10,544 nucleotides of DNA from an uncultured Collinsella sp. (GCA_902492825.1 CABUMZ010000065.1:1-10544); one strand, 5' to 3'; positions 1 through 6,619 are shown, counted from the stretch's first letter. The notes: generated from the sequence alone by a model not told the origin. Numbers and translations: made by a program.

Positions 1-1749
1 CAGACCCGTGCGTTGCTCGCGGCGGGTGCGCGGCCCAGCTATCTCAACTCCAGCCTTACGCCGGCTCAGCAAAATACCGTGCTCAAGCGGGCGCGCGAGG
101 GCCGCTATCAGCTTATGTATGTGGCACCCGAGCGTCTGCTCGAGCCGCGCTTTTTAGCCTTTGCGCAGGAAGCCGCGGCGGACGGTGGCATTGGCGTGCC
201 GCTCGTGGCCATTGACGAGGCCCACTGCGTGAGCCAGTGGGGCCAGGATTTCCGCCCCGCCTACCTACAGATTCGTGAGTTTATCGATGCACTGCCGCAG
301 CGCCCCATCGTGGCGGCCTTTACCGCTACGGCGACCGAACGCGTGCGAGCCGATATTCAACAGATGCTCGGCTTGCAAAATCCGGCCACCGTGGTGACGG
401 GCTTCGATCGCAGGAACCTCTACTTTGGTTGCGAGGAGATGGGCGACAAGGCCAAGACCGCCTGGGTGCGCGACTACGTGATCGCGCATTCGAGCGAGAG
501 CGGCATCGTGTATTGCTCGACCCGCAAGACGGTCGACGCGCTGGCCGCGGAGCTTGCCGAGGCACTGGGCCCCAGCGGCATTCGCGTAGGCCGCTACCAT
601 GCCGGCATGGGCAACGACGCCCGCCGCCAGAGCCAGCGTGCCTTTATCGACGACGACATCCAGGTGATGGTTGCTACCAACGCCTTTGGCATGGGCATCG
701 ACAAGCCCAACGTGCGCTACGTGATTCACAACAACGTGCCCGAGAGCATCGAGGCCTACTACCAAGAGGCGGGCCGCGCTGGCCGCGATGGCGATCCGGC
801 CAGCTGTCACTTGCTGTGGAACGGTAACGATTTTCGCATGCGCCGCTTTTTGATCGACCGCGGCGATGCGGCTGACGAGGCGCTCGATGACGAGCAGCGC
901 GCGTGGGCGCTCCAGAACCGTTATCGTCTGCTCAGCCAGATGGAGGGCTACTGCAATACCACCGGCTGCCTGCGCGAATACATGCTGCGCTACTTTGGCG
1001 ACGAGGCCGCGGCCGAGCATGCGGCAGCCGCCGCGGGCGGCACGGCAGACGACGCCGAGGGCTGCGGCAACTGCAGCAACTGTCTCACGCAGTTCGAGGT
1101 CGAAGACGTCACCGATATGGCCCGCGCCGCTGTGCGCTATGTGGCCACGCGTCCCATGCGCTTTGGCAAGTCGCTGATCGCCGATGTGCTCCACGGCGGC
1201 AACACCGAGCGCATTCGCCAGATGCATCTGGACGAGGACCGCGGCTACGGTGAGCTGTCGAGCGAATCGGTCGGGCGCATCAAGGACATCATCGGCCAGC
1301 TGTGCGGCCGCGGCTATCTGGCCACCTCGCAGGGGCAGTACCCGGTCGTGGGGCTGGGCCCGCGTGCCGGCGAGGTCGAGGATGAGGCGTTTGCCTTTAC
1401 CGTTAAGCGTCGTGCATCCAAGCGCAAGGCCTCGGCCCGCGCCCGCCGCGCCGTCGATCTGCTGCGCGAGGAGGCCGAGCTGGTTCAGCGCCCGCGCGTG
1501 GGCGACGATACCGAGCTGTTCGAGCGCCTGCGTGCCCTCCGCAAGGAGATCTCGACGGAGCTGGAGATGGCGCCGTACATGGTCTTCTCCGACAAGGCCC
1601 TGCGCGGCCTGTGCCGCCTGCGCCCGCAGACGCGCGACGAGCTCATTCAGGTTAACGGCATTGGCGAGAAAAAGGCCGACGCCTTTGGCGAGCAGTTTAT
1701 GGCGGCGATTGAAGAGTTTGAGTCCGAGCATGCGCGGGATGGAGCGTAA
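1..1749 (+). CDS. recQ: ATP-dependent DNA helicase RecQ (5' end outside window)
   Basis: A 3'-5' superfamily 2 DNA helicase acting in recombination and fork repair. The reading frame is open from base 1 (582 codons visible), so the start codon, the Walker A motif and the first helicase motifs lie upstream; the TTG at 13 is internal. Visible, numbered from base 1: the DEAH box with its RecQ-type aromatic loop (DEAHCVSQWGQDFRP, bases 214-258), motif III (TATAT), the second RecA domain ending in QEAGRAGRDG, the RecQ zinc-binding domain with Cys 323, 355, 358 and 361 as probable ligands, an RQC winged helix, and a C-terminal HRDC domain (about bases 1510-1737, including NGIGEKKADAFGEQF). Cys323 and Cys355 are separated by an Ala/Gly-rich insert. 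Helicase, zinc, RQC and HRDC together match full-length bacterial RecQ. The next gene starts 2 nt after the stop, suggesting co-transcription. Confidence 0.96.
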   Translation, partial: QTRALLAAGARPSYLNSSLTPAQQNTVLKRAREGRYQLMYVAPERLLEPRFLAFAQEAAADGGIGVPLVAIDEAHCVSQWGQDFRPAYLQIREFIDALPQRPIVAAFTATATERVRADIQQMLGLQNPATVVTGFDRRNLYFGCEEMGDKAKTAWVRDYVIAHSSESGIVYCSTRKTVDALAAELAEALGPSGIRVGRYHAGMGNDARRQSQRAFIDDDIQVMVATNAFGMGIDKPNVRYVIHNNVPESIEAYYQEAGRAGRDGDPASCHLLWNGNDFRMRRFLIDRGDAADEALDDEQRAWALQNRYRLLSQMEGYCNTTGCLREYMLRYFGDEAAAEHAAAAAGGTADDAEGCGNCSNCLTQFEVEDVTDMARAAVRYVATRPMRFGKSLIADVLHGGNTERIRQMHLDEDRGYGELSSESVGRIKDIIGQLCGRGYLATSQGQYPVVGLGPRAGEVEDEAFAFTVKRRASKRKASARARRAVDLLREEAELVQRPRVGDDTELFERLRALRKEISTELEMAPYMVFSDKALRGLCRLRPQTRDELIQVNGIGEKKADAFGEQFMAAIEEFESEHARDGA

Positions 1750-1751
1750 CG

Positions 1752-2507
1752 ATGGCTTTCGATAGCAAGACCGACCGTACTGACGTGTCCGCCGTGCCGC
1801 TGTACCAGCAGGTCATGGACGACCTAAAGGGCGAGATCGCGCGCGGCGTGTACGCTGCCGGCTCGCGCATTCCTTCCGAGATGGAGCTCGCGAAGTCCTA
1901 CGGCGTGGGGCGCGTCACCGTGCGTCGCGCCATCGAGGAGCTGTCGCGTGCGGGGTATCTCAACCGCCAGCAGGGGAGGGGCACCTTTGTGTGCGCTCCC
2001 AAGCTCAAGCGCAAGATTCGCCAGAAGGGTGACGTCCAGAGCTTTACTGAGGGTTGCGCTGCCAACGACATGGTGCCGGGTGCTCGTCTGGTGTCGCGCA
2101 CGGTGGTCGCGGCGACGCACGAGGATGCGGCGTTCTTTGGCGTGGAGCCCGGCTGCGAGCTTATCGTGGTCGAGCGCGTGCGCACGGCCGACGGCATCCC
2201 TGTCATGCTTGAGAACAACGTCTTTGTGCTCGCCGACCATCCCTACCTGCAGACGCTGGCCGATGAGGACCTCACCGATAACTCAATCTTTGCGCTCGTT
2301 GCCGAGCATTCGGGTCGCGCGCCGCTCAAGTCCGACCCCTGCACTGTGGAGATTGCGCTTGCCGATGCTCAAGCGGCCCCACTGCTGGAGGTGCCGGTCG
2401 GCGAGCCGCTCTTCTATATGGAGGCGTACTTTACCGACGCCGGCGGGCGCCCTCTACTGCTCGGCCGCCAAAAGATCGTGGGCTCGCGCTACGTCTTCGA
2501 CATCTAA
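1752..2507 (+). CDS. GntR-family transcriptional regulator with UTRA domain (HutC/FrlR type)
   Basis: A 251-residue DNA-binding repressor. Residues 15-82 form the GntR winged helix-turn-helix: PLYQQVMDDLKGEIARG, then the signature RIPSEMELAKSYGVGRVTVRRA and the wing GYLNRQQGRGTFV. Residues about 95-250 are a UTRA ligand-binding domain, which in this subfamily usually senses a phosphorylated sugar or related metabolite. The ATG at 1752 lies 2 nt after the recQ stop; GGAG at 1741-1744, inside the last recQ codons, is a suitably spaced ribosome binding site. The gene just downstream encodes a FrlB-type sugar-phosphate deglycase, the same pairing as FrlR with FrlB, so that gene is the obvious target (inference). 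Candidate operators lie in 2517-2598. The ligand and the effect of binding are unknown. No terminator is visible after the stop. Confidence 0.93.
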   Translation: MAFDSKTDRTDVSAVPLYQQVMDDLKGEIARGVYAAGSRIPSEMELAKSYGVGRVTVRRAIEELSRAGYLNRQQGRGTFVCAPKLKRKIRQKGDVQSFTEGCAANDMVPGARLVSRTVVAATHEDAAFFGVEPGCELIVVERVRTADGIPVMLENNVFVLADHPYLQTLADEDLTDNSIFALVAEHSGRAPLKSDPCTVEIALADAQAAPLLEVPVGEPLFYMEAYFTDAGGRPLLLGRQKIVGSRYVFDI

Positions 2508-2516
2508 TGTCCACAG

Positions 2517-2598
2517 ATAGAACAACATAGAATAACTTTGGTGAAATGACTTCACGGGCGTTATTACACGTGTTATAAATAGGACAACATAGAACGAC
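2517..2598. promoter_or_regulatory. Candidate operator region: paired 10-bp tandem repeats around a palindrome
   Basis: Two similar 20-bp sites lie in the same orientation, ATAGAACAACATAGAATAAC at 2517-2536 and ATAGGACAACATAGAACGAC at 2579-2598 (17 of 20 identical), with start points 62 bp apart. Each is itself a tandem pair of 10-bp units of the type ATAGRAYRAC. Between them, at 2561-2578, lies the near-perfect palindrome TTATTACACGTGTTATAA (one mismatched pair, centred on CACGTG). The region lies between the GntR gene and the deglycase gene and overlaps the predicted promoter, as expected for the GntR protein's binding sites. The repeats are seen directly; protein binding is inferred. Confidence 0.55.
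2551..2579 (+). promoter_or_regulatory. Predicted sigma-70-type promoter of the SIS deglycase gene
   Basis: TTCACG at 2551-2556 (4 of 6 to TTGACA) is followed by a 17-bp spacer and TATAAA at 2574-2579 (-10 box). The right half of the 18-bp palindrome covers the -10 box, so a bound repressor would block polymerase. Transcription would begin near 2586, inside the second tandem-repeat site. Confidence 0.45.
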
Positions 2599-2635
2599 CG
2601 CAGGTACGAGCTGTCGCCGTTCAAAACCGCCGCAC

Positions 2636-2642
2636 AAGGAGG
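2636..2642 (+). promoter_or_regulatory. Strong ribosome binding site of the SIS deglycase gene
   Basis: AAGGAGG, 9 nt before the ATG at 2652, fixes the start codon. It is the best Shine-Dalgarno match in the window and suggests high expression once derepressed. Confidence 0.8.
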
Positions 2643-2651
2643 AACATCAGG

Positions 2652-3620
2652 ATGAACGCACATGATCTGGTTCAGGAAATCATCGAGCGCAAGGGCAAGA
2701 TCGAGAACGTTTTTTGGATCGCTTGTGGCGGTTCGATGATCGACCTGATGCCGGCCAACGAGCTGCTCAAGCGCGAGGCCACCACGTTTACCTCGACGGT
2801 CTACACGGCACGCGAGTTTTGCCTGATGGCCCCCAAGAGCCTTGGTGAGAAGTCACTCGTTATTGCCTGCAGCCACAGCGGCAACACGCAGGAGGTCGTC
2901 GACGGCTGCGAGATGGCGCTGGCCGCCGGTGCCGAGGTCGTCGCCATGACCGACTGCGAGGGCTCCAAGATCGACAACGGCAAGTGGACTACCTGGGTCT
3001 ATCCCTGGGGCGAGGGCGTGCCGCAGGCCGAGGTCCCGCAGGGCATCGGCGCCCTGATGGCTGCCGAGTTGCTCGACCAGCAGGAGGGCTACGAGGCGCT
3101 TGCCGACATGTACGCCGGCCTTAAGCAGATGGATGCCCTGCTGCCCGCTGCTCGCGAGAAGGTCAACGCCGAGCTGGGCGATCGCTTTGCCGAGCTCTGC
3201 CAGCAGCACAAGTTCTTCTATATCCTGGGCTCCGGACCCAACTTTAGCCAGACCTACGCCATGGCCATCTGCTCGCTCATGGAGATGCAGTGGCAGCACT
3301 GCTGCTACATCCACTCCGGCGAGTATTTCCACGGTCCCTTCGAGGCCACCGAGCCCGGCGTGTTCTACTTTGTGCAGCTTGGCGCGGGCGAGTGCCGCCC
3401 CATGGAGGAGCGCGCTCTTGCGTTCCTCAACACGCACACCGATACAGTCATGGTGCTCGATGCGCTCGAGTACGGCGTGGGCGAAGTGCCTGCCAGCGTG
3501 CGTTCGTACCTGGAGCCGATCTTCTTCTACGCGATGAGCTGCGAGCTGCGTGCCGCCCGCGGCAAGGTGTTCGACCACAGCCCCGAGATTCGTCGCTACA
3601 TGGGCATCGAGCAGTACTAG
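2652..3620 (+). CDS. SIS-domain sugar isomerase/deglycase, FrlB (fructosamine-6-phosphate deglycase) family
   Basis: A 322-residue cytosolic enzyme with two sugar-isomerase (SIS) domains. The first has the phosphosugar-binding loop SHSGNT (residues 74-79). The second carries HSGEYFHGPFEATEPGV (residues 221-237), in which Glu224 aligns with the catalytic-base position of the GlmS-type AGELKHGP motif. The C-terminal DHSPEIRRYMG closely resembles the DHNPDERRYYG ending I recall for FrlB. FrlB enzymes split fructoselysine 6-phosphate (an Amadori product) into glucose 6-phosphate and lysine; relatives act on other fructosamine 6-phosphates. FrlB family membership is well supported, the exact substrate is not. 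It follows a GntR/UTRA gene but no FrlD-like kinase, transporter or epimerase is next to it. The gene ends 51 nt before a strong hairpin, so it appears monocistronic. Confidence 0.88.
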   Translation: MNAHDLVQEIIERKGKIENVFWIACGGSMIDLMPANELLKREATTFTSTVYTAREFCLMAPKSLGEKSLVIACSHSGNTQEVVDGCEMALAAGAEVVAMTDCEGSKIDNGKWTTWVYPWGEGVPQAEVPQGIGALMAAELLDQQEGYEALADMYAGLKQMDALLPAAREKVNAELGDRFAELCQQHKFFYILGSGPNFSQTYAMAICSLMEMQWQHCCYIHSGEYFHGPFEATEPGVFYFVQLGAGECRPMEERALAFLNTHTDTVMVLDALEYGVGEVPASVRSYLEPIFFYAMSCELRAARGKVFDHSPEIRRYMGIEQY

Positions 3621-3671
3621 GTAACGGGAAAAGCATTCACCTTCGATTCGCAAGCGGGCCACATGAGTCAA

Positions 3672-3711
3672 AAAGCGGGCCGCGCCGGGGATTTCCGGCG
3701 CGGCCCGCTTT
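3672..3711. terminator. Strong bidirectional intrinsic terminator between convergent genes
   Basis: Perfect 17-bp stem AAAGCGGGCCGCGCCGG (3672-3688) and CCGGCGCGGCCCGCTTT (3695-3711) around a 6-nt loop. Read on the minus strand the stem runs into TTTTT, so it is a canonical terminator for the dehydrogenase gene, whose stop is 43 nt upstream. On the plus strand it is reached 51 nt after the deglycase stop but has only the TTT of the stem itself. An extra copy of the left-arm core AAGCGGGCC lies at 3652-3660. Confidence 0.9.
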
Positions 3712-3753
3712 GCATGGCGTCCGTATGAGCGAGGTGTCGCGTCAAGCGGCGGA

Positions 3754-4731
3754 CTACTTCGCGTCGTAGGCCTCAGCGTCCCACCAGTCGAGCTGGGCGA
3801 TGTTGTCGCGGATGTGCTGGCAGCTCTTGTGGAAGCCCTCGAGCTCGTACTCGGACAGGTCGAGCGTGTAGACCTCCTCGACGCCCTCGGCGCCGATCAC
3901 GCACGGCAAGGATGTGAAAATGCCCTCCTCGCCATACTGGCCGGTCATAAGCGTGGAGGCGGAAAGCACGGCGTGCTCGTTGTGAAGCACGGCGGCGCAG
4001 ACGCGCGCGGCGGAGTTGGCGACGGCGTACTCGGTGCACTGCTTGCCCTGGTAGGTCACATAGCCGCCCTTGCGCGCGAGCTCCTCAATCTCCATGTGGT
4101 CAAAGGCGTACTTGTCGGGGTTCTCGGCCTGGAGCTCGTTGAGGCTCTTACCGGCGATGGTCGCGGCCTTAAAGGCGGCCAGCTGGCTAAAGCCGTGCTC
4201 GCCGATCATGAAGGCGTCGATGGACTTGGGGCTCACGCCGACCTTCTTGGAGATCTCGGTGCGCAGGCGGGCGGAATCCAGACCGCAGCCCGAGCCGATG
4301 ATCTTCTTGGGATCGTAGCCGGTCAGGTGCCACAGCTCGGTGCACACGACGTCGCAGGGGTTGGAGATGCTCACGAAGATGCCGTCGAAGCCGGCGTCGA
4401 CGATGCGCTTGGCAAAGGTGCGGGCGGCGTCGGTGGTAAAGAACAGCTCGCCGTCACGGTTGCCGGCGGCCAGCGCGACCTTGCCGGCAGCGTTGACGAT
4501 GACGTCGCAGCAGACCAGCTCCTCGTAGTGGTCGTAGCAGTTGACGATCTTGGTGTTATACGGGACAAACGAAAGGGAGTCGCGCAGGTCCTGGACCTCG
4601 GACGTCACCTTGGCCTCGTTGATATCGCACAGGTACAGCTCGTCGGCAATGCCCTGCATGAGCAGGCTGTTGGCGACATGTGCTCCTACGTGGCCCTGGC
4701 CGACCACACCGATCTTACGCGTCTGGTACAT
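3754..4731 (-). CDS. L-2-hydroxyacid dehydrogenase, LDH/MDH superfamily (L-2-hydroxyisocaproate dehydrogenase-like)
   Basis: A 325-residue cytosolic NAD-dependent dehydrogenase interconverting a 2-oxoacid and an L-2-hydroxyacid. Visible: the Rossmann loop GQGHVG (residues 11-16), NAD-ribose Asp36, SISNP (121-125), Asp152 and Arg155 in GLDSARLR, and the catalytic His179 in GEHG. The substrate loop (residues 83-98) has neither the QKPGETR of lactate dehydrogenases nor the RKPGMTR of malate dehydrogenases; it ends GNRDGELFFTTD, like GDRFAELKFTSS of Lactobacillus L-2-hydroxyisocaproate dehydrogenase as I remember it, with Arg92 as probable carboxylate binder. The start at 4731 is chosen because GGAAGGA (4739-4745) lies 7 nt upstream; the in-frame ATG at 4770 lies in the predicted -10 box. 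Automated annotation may say L-lactate dehydrogenase; branched-chain or aromatic 2-oxoacids are more likely substrates (inference). Confidence 0.9.
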   Translation of the reverse strand: MYQTRKIGVVGQGHVGAHVANSLLMQGIADELYLCDINEAKVTSEVQDLRDSLSFVPYNTKIVNCYDHYEELVCCDVIVNAAGKVALAAGNRDGELFFTTDAARTFAKRIVDAGFDGIFVSISNPCDVVCTELWHLTGYDPKKIIGSGCGLDSARLRTEISKKVGVSPKSIDAFMIGEHGFSQLAAFKAATIAGKSLNELQAENPDKYAFDHMEIEELARKGGYVTYQGKQCTEYAVANSAARVCAAVLHNEHAVLSASTLMTGQYGEEGIFTSLPCVIGAEGVEEVYTLDLSEYELEGFHKSCQHIRDNIAQLDWWDAEAYDAK

Positions 4732-4942
4732 ACGAGTATCCTTCCGGCCGAGTTTTTCGCGTCGAACCATTGTAGCGTCCTGCTGTCACTTTGCCAGGCT
4801 AAAGCGCCGAAGATTTTTGGGACATGCCTTAATCTCTACTTTTGGAGTGATTTGGGCCGCTGACGGCATCGCTGGGCGATGTGCTCGCGCGGATAGGGCT
4901 GCTCGTTGTACCATAGCTGCAACTGACTCGTAAGGAGCATCC
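4732..4942. other. Divergent intergenic region between the dehydrogenase gene and metA
   Basis: 211 bp. It holds the dehydrogenase promoter and, just before metA, the ribosome binding site AAGGAG (4932-4937, 5 nt from the ATG). A weak TACCAT at 4909-4914 is the only -10-like site near metA and has no good -35 partner. I do not see a SAM riboswitch, T-box or S-box fold. A short inverted repeat, AGATT (4811-4815) and AATCT (4831-4835), brackets a T-rich stretch; its function is unclear. Confidence 0.6.
4769..4797 (-). promoter_or_regulatory. Predicted promoter of the hydroxyacid dehydrogenase gene
   Basis: On the minus strand, CTGGCA (4797-4792, 4 of 6 to TTGACA), a 17-bp spacer and TACAAT (4774-4769, 5 of 6 to TATAAT). 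Transcription would start near 4762, giving a leader of about 30 nt that includes the GGAAGGA ribosome binding site. This also excludes the upstream ATG at 4770 as the start. Confidence 0.6.
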
Positions 4943-5869
4943 ATGCCCATTCGCATTCCCGACGCCCTCCCTGCCGCCGCGCAGCTCGAGAGCGAGAACA
5001 TCTTTGTCATGACCGAGTACCGCGCGCTGCACCAGGACATCCGTCCGCTGCGCGTGCTCATCCTCAACCTCATGCCCACCAAGATCGCCACCGAGACGCA
5101 GATCATGCGCAAGCTCTCCAACACGCCGCTGCAGGTGGAGGTGGACCTGCTGCGCACCAAGACGCACGAGGCCACGCACGTAAGCGCCGGCCACCTGGAG
5201 ACGTTCTACCGCACGTTCGACGACATCCGCGACATCCACTACGACGGCCTGATCATCACGGGCGCGCCGGTGGAACAGATGCCGTTCGAGGAGGTCGACT
5301 ACTGGCCCGAACTCTGCCAGATCATGGACTGGTCTACCACGCACGTGCACTCTACGCTGCATATTTGTTGGGGCGCGCAGGCCGGCCTGTACCATCATTA
5401 CGGTATCCAGAAGCACGACCTGCCGGCAAAGGCGAGCGGCGTGTTCGAGCATTATCTGGTGAAGCCGCAAAGCCCGCTGGTTCGCGGCTTTGACGACCGT
5501 TTCTATGCCGTGCATTCGCGCAACACCGATGTGCGCCGTGAGGACGTGGAGGCCGAGCCGCAGCTTGAGGTTGTGGCCGTGTCCGACGAGGTGGGCCTGT
5601 ACATCGTCAAGTCGACCGACAGCCGCCGCTTCTTTGTATTTGGCCATCCCGAGTACGATACCGACACGCTGCGTCTGGAGTACGAGCGCGACGTGAAGCG
5701 CGGACTCAACCCGGAGGTGCCGGCGCATTACTTTCCAGGTGACGACCCCACCGCCGAGCCGCGCAACGTCTGGCGCAGCCAGGCTCAGCTGCTCTACACC
5801 AACTGGCTCAACTACTACGTCTACCAGACCACGCCCTACGACCTAGCTCGCGCCGGCGAGGAGCACTAG
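4943..5869 (+). CDS. metAA: Homoserine O-acetyltransferase, MetA family (Glu111 acetyl-CoA type)
   Basis: 308 residues, the full usual length. MetA enzymes are class-I glutamine-amidotransferase-like proteins that activate the hydroxyl of L-homoserine in the first committed step of methionine synthesis in the cytosol. The catalytic set is at canonical numbers: Cys142 in HICWGAQAG, His235 and Glu237 in FGHPEYD, and Lys47 in LMPTK. The acyl-CoA-specificity position is Glu111 in GAPVEQMPFEEVDYW; in this family Glu111 goes with acetyl-CoA and Gly111 with succinyl-CoA, so acetyl transfer is predicted although many pipelines call such proteins succinyltransferases. AAGGAG 5 nt before the ATG supports the start. 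The partner sulfhydrylase (MetY or MetZ) is not in the window. The gene is monocistronic here and converges, 23 nt apart, with the cyclo-ligase gene. Confidence 0.96.
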   Translation: MPIRIPDALPAAAQLESENIFVMTEYRALHQDIRPLRVLILNLMPTKIATETQIMRKLSNTPLQVEVDLLRTKTHEATHVSAGHLETFYRTFDDIRDIHYDGLIITGAPVEQMPFEEVDYWPELCQIMDWSTTHVHSTLHICWGAQAGLYHHYGIQKHDLPAKASGVFEHYLVKPQSPLVRGFDDRFYAVHSRNTDVRREDVEAEPQLEVVAVSDEVGLYIVKSTDSRRFFVFGHPEYDTDTLRLEYERDVKRGLNPEVPAHYFPGDDPTAEPRNVWRSQAQLLYTNWLNYYVYQTTPYDLARAGEEH

Positions 5870-5892
5870 GCTGCCGGGAGGTACGCTGGCAT

Positions 5893-6489
5893 TTAGGCGC
5901 TGACGATGTGGGGTAGCGGCAGGTCGTGGGCGTCGGTGGGAACGTGGTCGACACGCTGCTCGTCAAAGGCGATGCCGACGATTTGGCATTCAGATGCAAC
6001 TGTGGGCAGGTAGCGGTCATAGCAGCCTCCGCCGTAGCCCAGGCGCGCGCCGGTGCGGTCGAAAGCCACGAGCGGCACGACAACCATGTCGAGCTCGGCG
6101 GCGGGCACGATGGGGAAGTGGTCGCTGTCGACGTCCGTGGCTGCGAAGGCTCGCGTGGGGTGGGCGATAAACGGGGCCTCGGATGCATCGCCGGCAGAGA
6201 CCGCCCGCATGCACATGCGCTGGCTGCATGCGGCGGCGTCGCTTGCCGAGAACATGCACGGATAGGCCACGCGCCAGCCGCGTTTGGCGGCCGCAGCGGC
6301 AAACGCGGCGGGGTCGACTTCGGAACCCATGGCGGCATAGACGGCAACGGTGCGTTGGCCCGCAGCGCCGCTGGACTCCATCAGCTCAACAAGCCGCGCG
6401 CATACAACAGCGGACTTTGCCGCCCGCACATCCAAATCAAGAGCATCGCGCCGAGCAATCACCGCCCGCCGCAACTCAGCCTTATTCAT
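5893..6489 (-). CDS. 5-formyltetrahydrofolate cyclo-ligase (5,10-methenyltetrahydrofolate synthetase)
   Basis: A 198-residue cytosolic enzyme that uses ATP to convert 5-formyl-THF to 5,10-methenyl-THF, returning folate to the one-carbon pool. Visible: the N-terminal basic segment MNKAELRRAVIARRDAL, the strand VAVYAAMGSEVD, and the family signature LVAFDRTGARLGYGGGCYDRYLP, where GYGGGCYDRYL matches the conserved GYGxGFYDR nucleotide/folate-binding motif. I chose the ATG at 6489, preceded by GAGG 5 nt upstream, over the in-frame TTG at 6516, which lacks a ribosome binding site and lies inside the leader hairpin. The length is typical. No terminator is visible in the 23 nt separating it from the convergent metA gene. 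Confidence 0.93.
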   Translation of the reverse strand: MNKAELRRAVIARRDALDLDVRAAKSAVVCARLVELMESSGAAGQRTVAVYAAMGSEVDPAAFAAAAAKRGWRVAYPCMFSASDAAACSQRMCMRAVSAGDASEAPFIAHPTRAFAATDVDSDHFPIVPAAELDMVVVPLVAFDRTGARLGYGGGCYDRYLPTVASECQIVGIAFDEQRVDHVPTDAHDLPLPHIVSA

Positions 6490-6509
6490 CCCGGCCTCAT
6501 CTCCCAAAC

Positions 6510-6540
6510 CTACCAAAAAGGGACAGGTTTATTTTGGCAG
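6510..6540 (-). repeat. Hairpin repeat, inverted copy with variant stem, in the leader of the cyclo-ligase gene
   Basis: Read on the minus strand, stem CTGCCAAAA (6540-6532) pairs with TTTTGGTAG (6518-6510), one G-U pair included, around a 13-nt loop that holds CCTGTCCC. The loop core is the one found at 7323-7358 and 9116-9153, while the stem sequence is different yet still self-complementary. It lies 21 nt upstream of the cyclo-ligase ATG and would be in its transcript leader if the promoter is upstream. Confidence 0.6.
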
Positions 6541-6571
6541 GTTTTATCTGGGCAAACGCGATATGGGCAGT

Positions 6572-6619
6572 AAAGCCACCGCAAATATGCCTGTGAACTG
6601 CGCCCTTTGTGGTTGTTTG
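6572..6619 (+). repeat. Hairpin repeat, degenerate copy downstream of hicB
   Basis: Contains CCACCGCAAA and TGCCTGT (6588-6594), then, after a short insertion, CCCTTTGTGGTTGTTTG at 6603-6619. That last 17-mer matches the right arm at 7342-7358 in 16 of 17 positions. The arms no longer pair perfectly, and GAACTGCG separates TGCCTGT from the right arm, so this looks like a decayed copy. It lies just beyond the hicB stop codon. Confidence 0.6.

Noticed and set aside
265..1731. 488-codon minus-strand open frame opposite recQ
   Set aside because: It is the GC-rich antisense shadow of recQ; the sense frame carries all helicase motifs and the antisense protein is low-complexity with no recognisable domain.
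4732..4770. 13-residue N-terminal extension of the dehydrogenase (ATG at 4770)
   Set aside because: That ATG overlaps the predicted -10 box and lacks a ribosome binding site; the ATG at 4731 has GGAAGGA 7 nt upstream and starts at the usual family N-terminus.
4811..4835. Possible fifth hairpin-repeat copy (AGATT...GGGACATGCC...AATCT)
   Set aside because: Only GGGACA is shared with the other copies, the CCTGTCCC core is absent and the stem is 5 bp; chance similarity cannot be excluded.
3814..4863. 349-codon plus-strand open frame opposite the dehydrogenase gene
   Set aside because: Its Val/Gly/Ala/Leu-rich translation is typical of an antisense shadow, and the opposite strand encodes a complete catalytic dehydrogenase.
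4860..4942. SAM-responsive riboswitch or T-box before metA
   Set aside because: There is not enough leader sequence, and I could find neither the conserved cores nor a terminator/anti-terminator pair.
4829..5728. 299-codon minus-strand open frame opposite metA
   Set aside because: Antisense shadow; metA on the plus strand has every catalytic residue at canonical positions.
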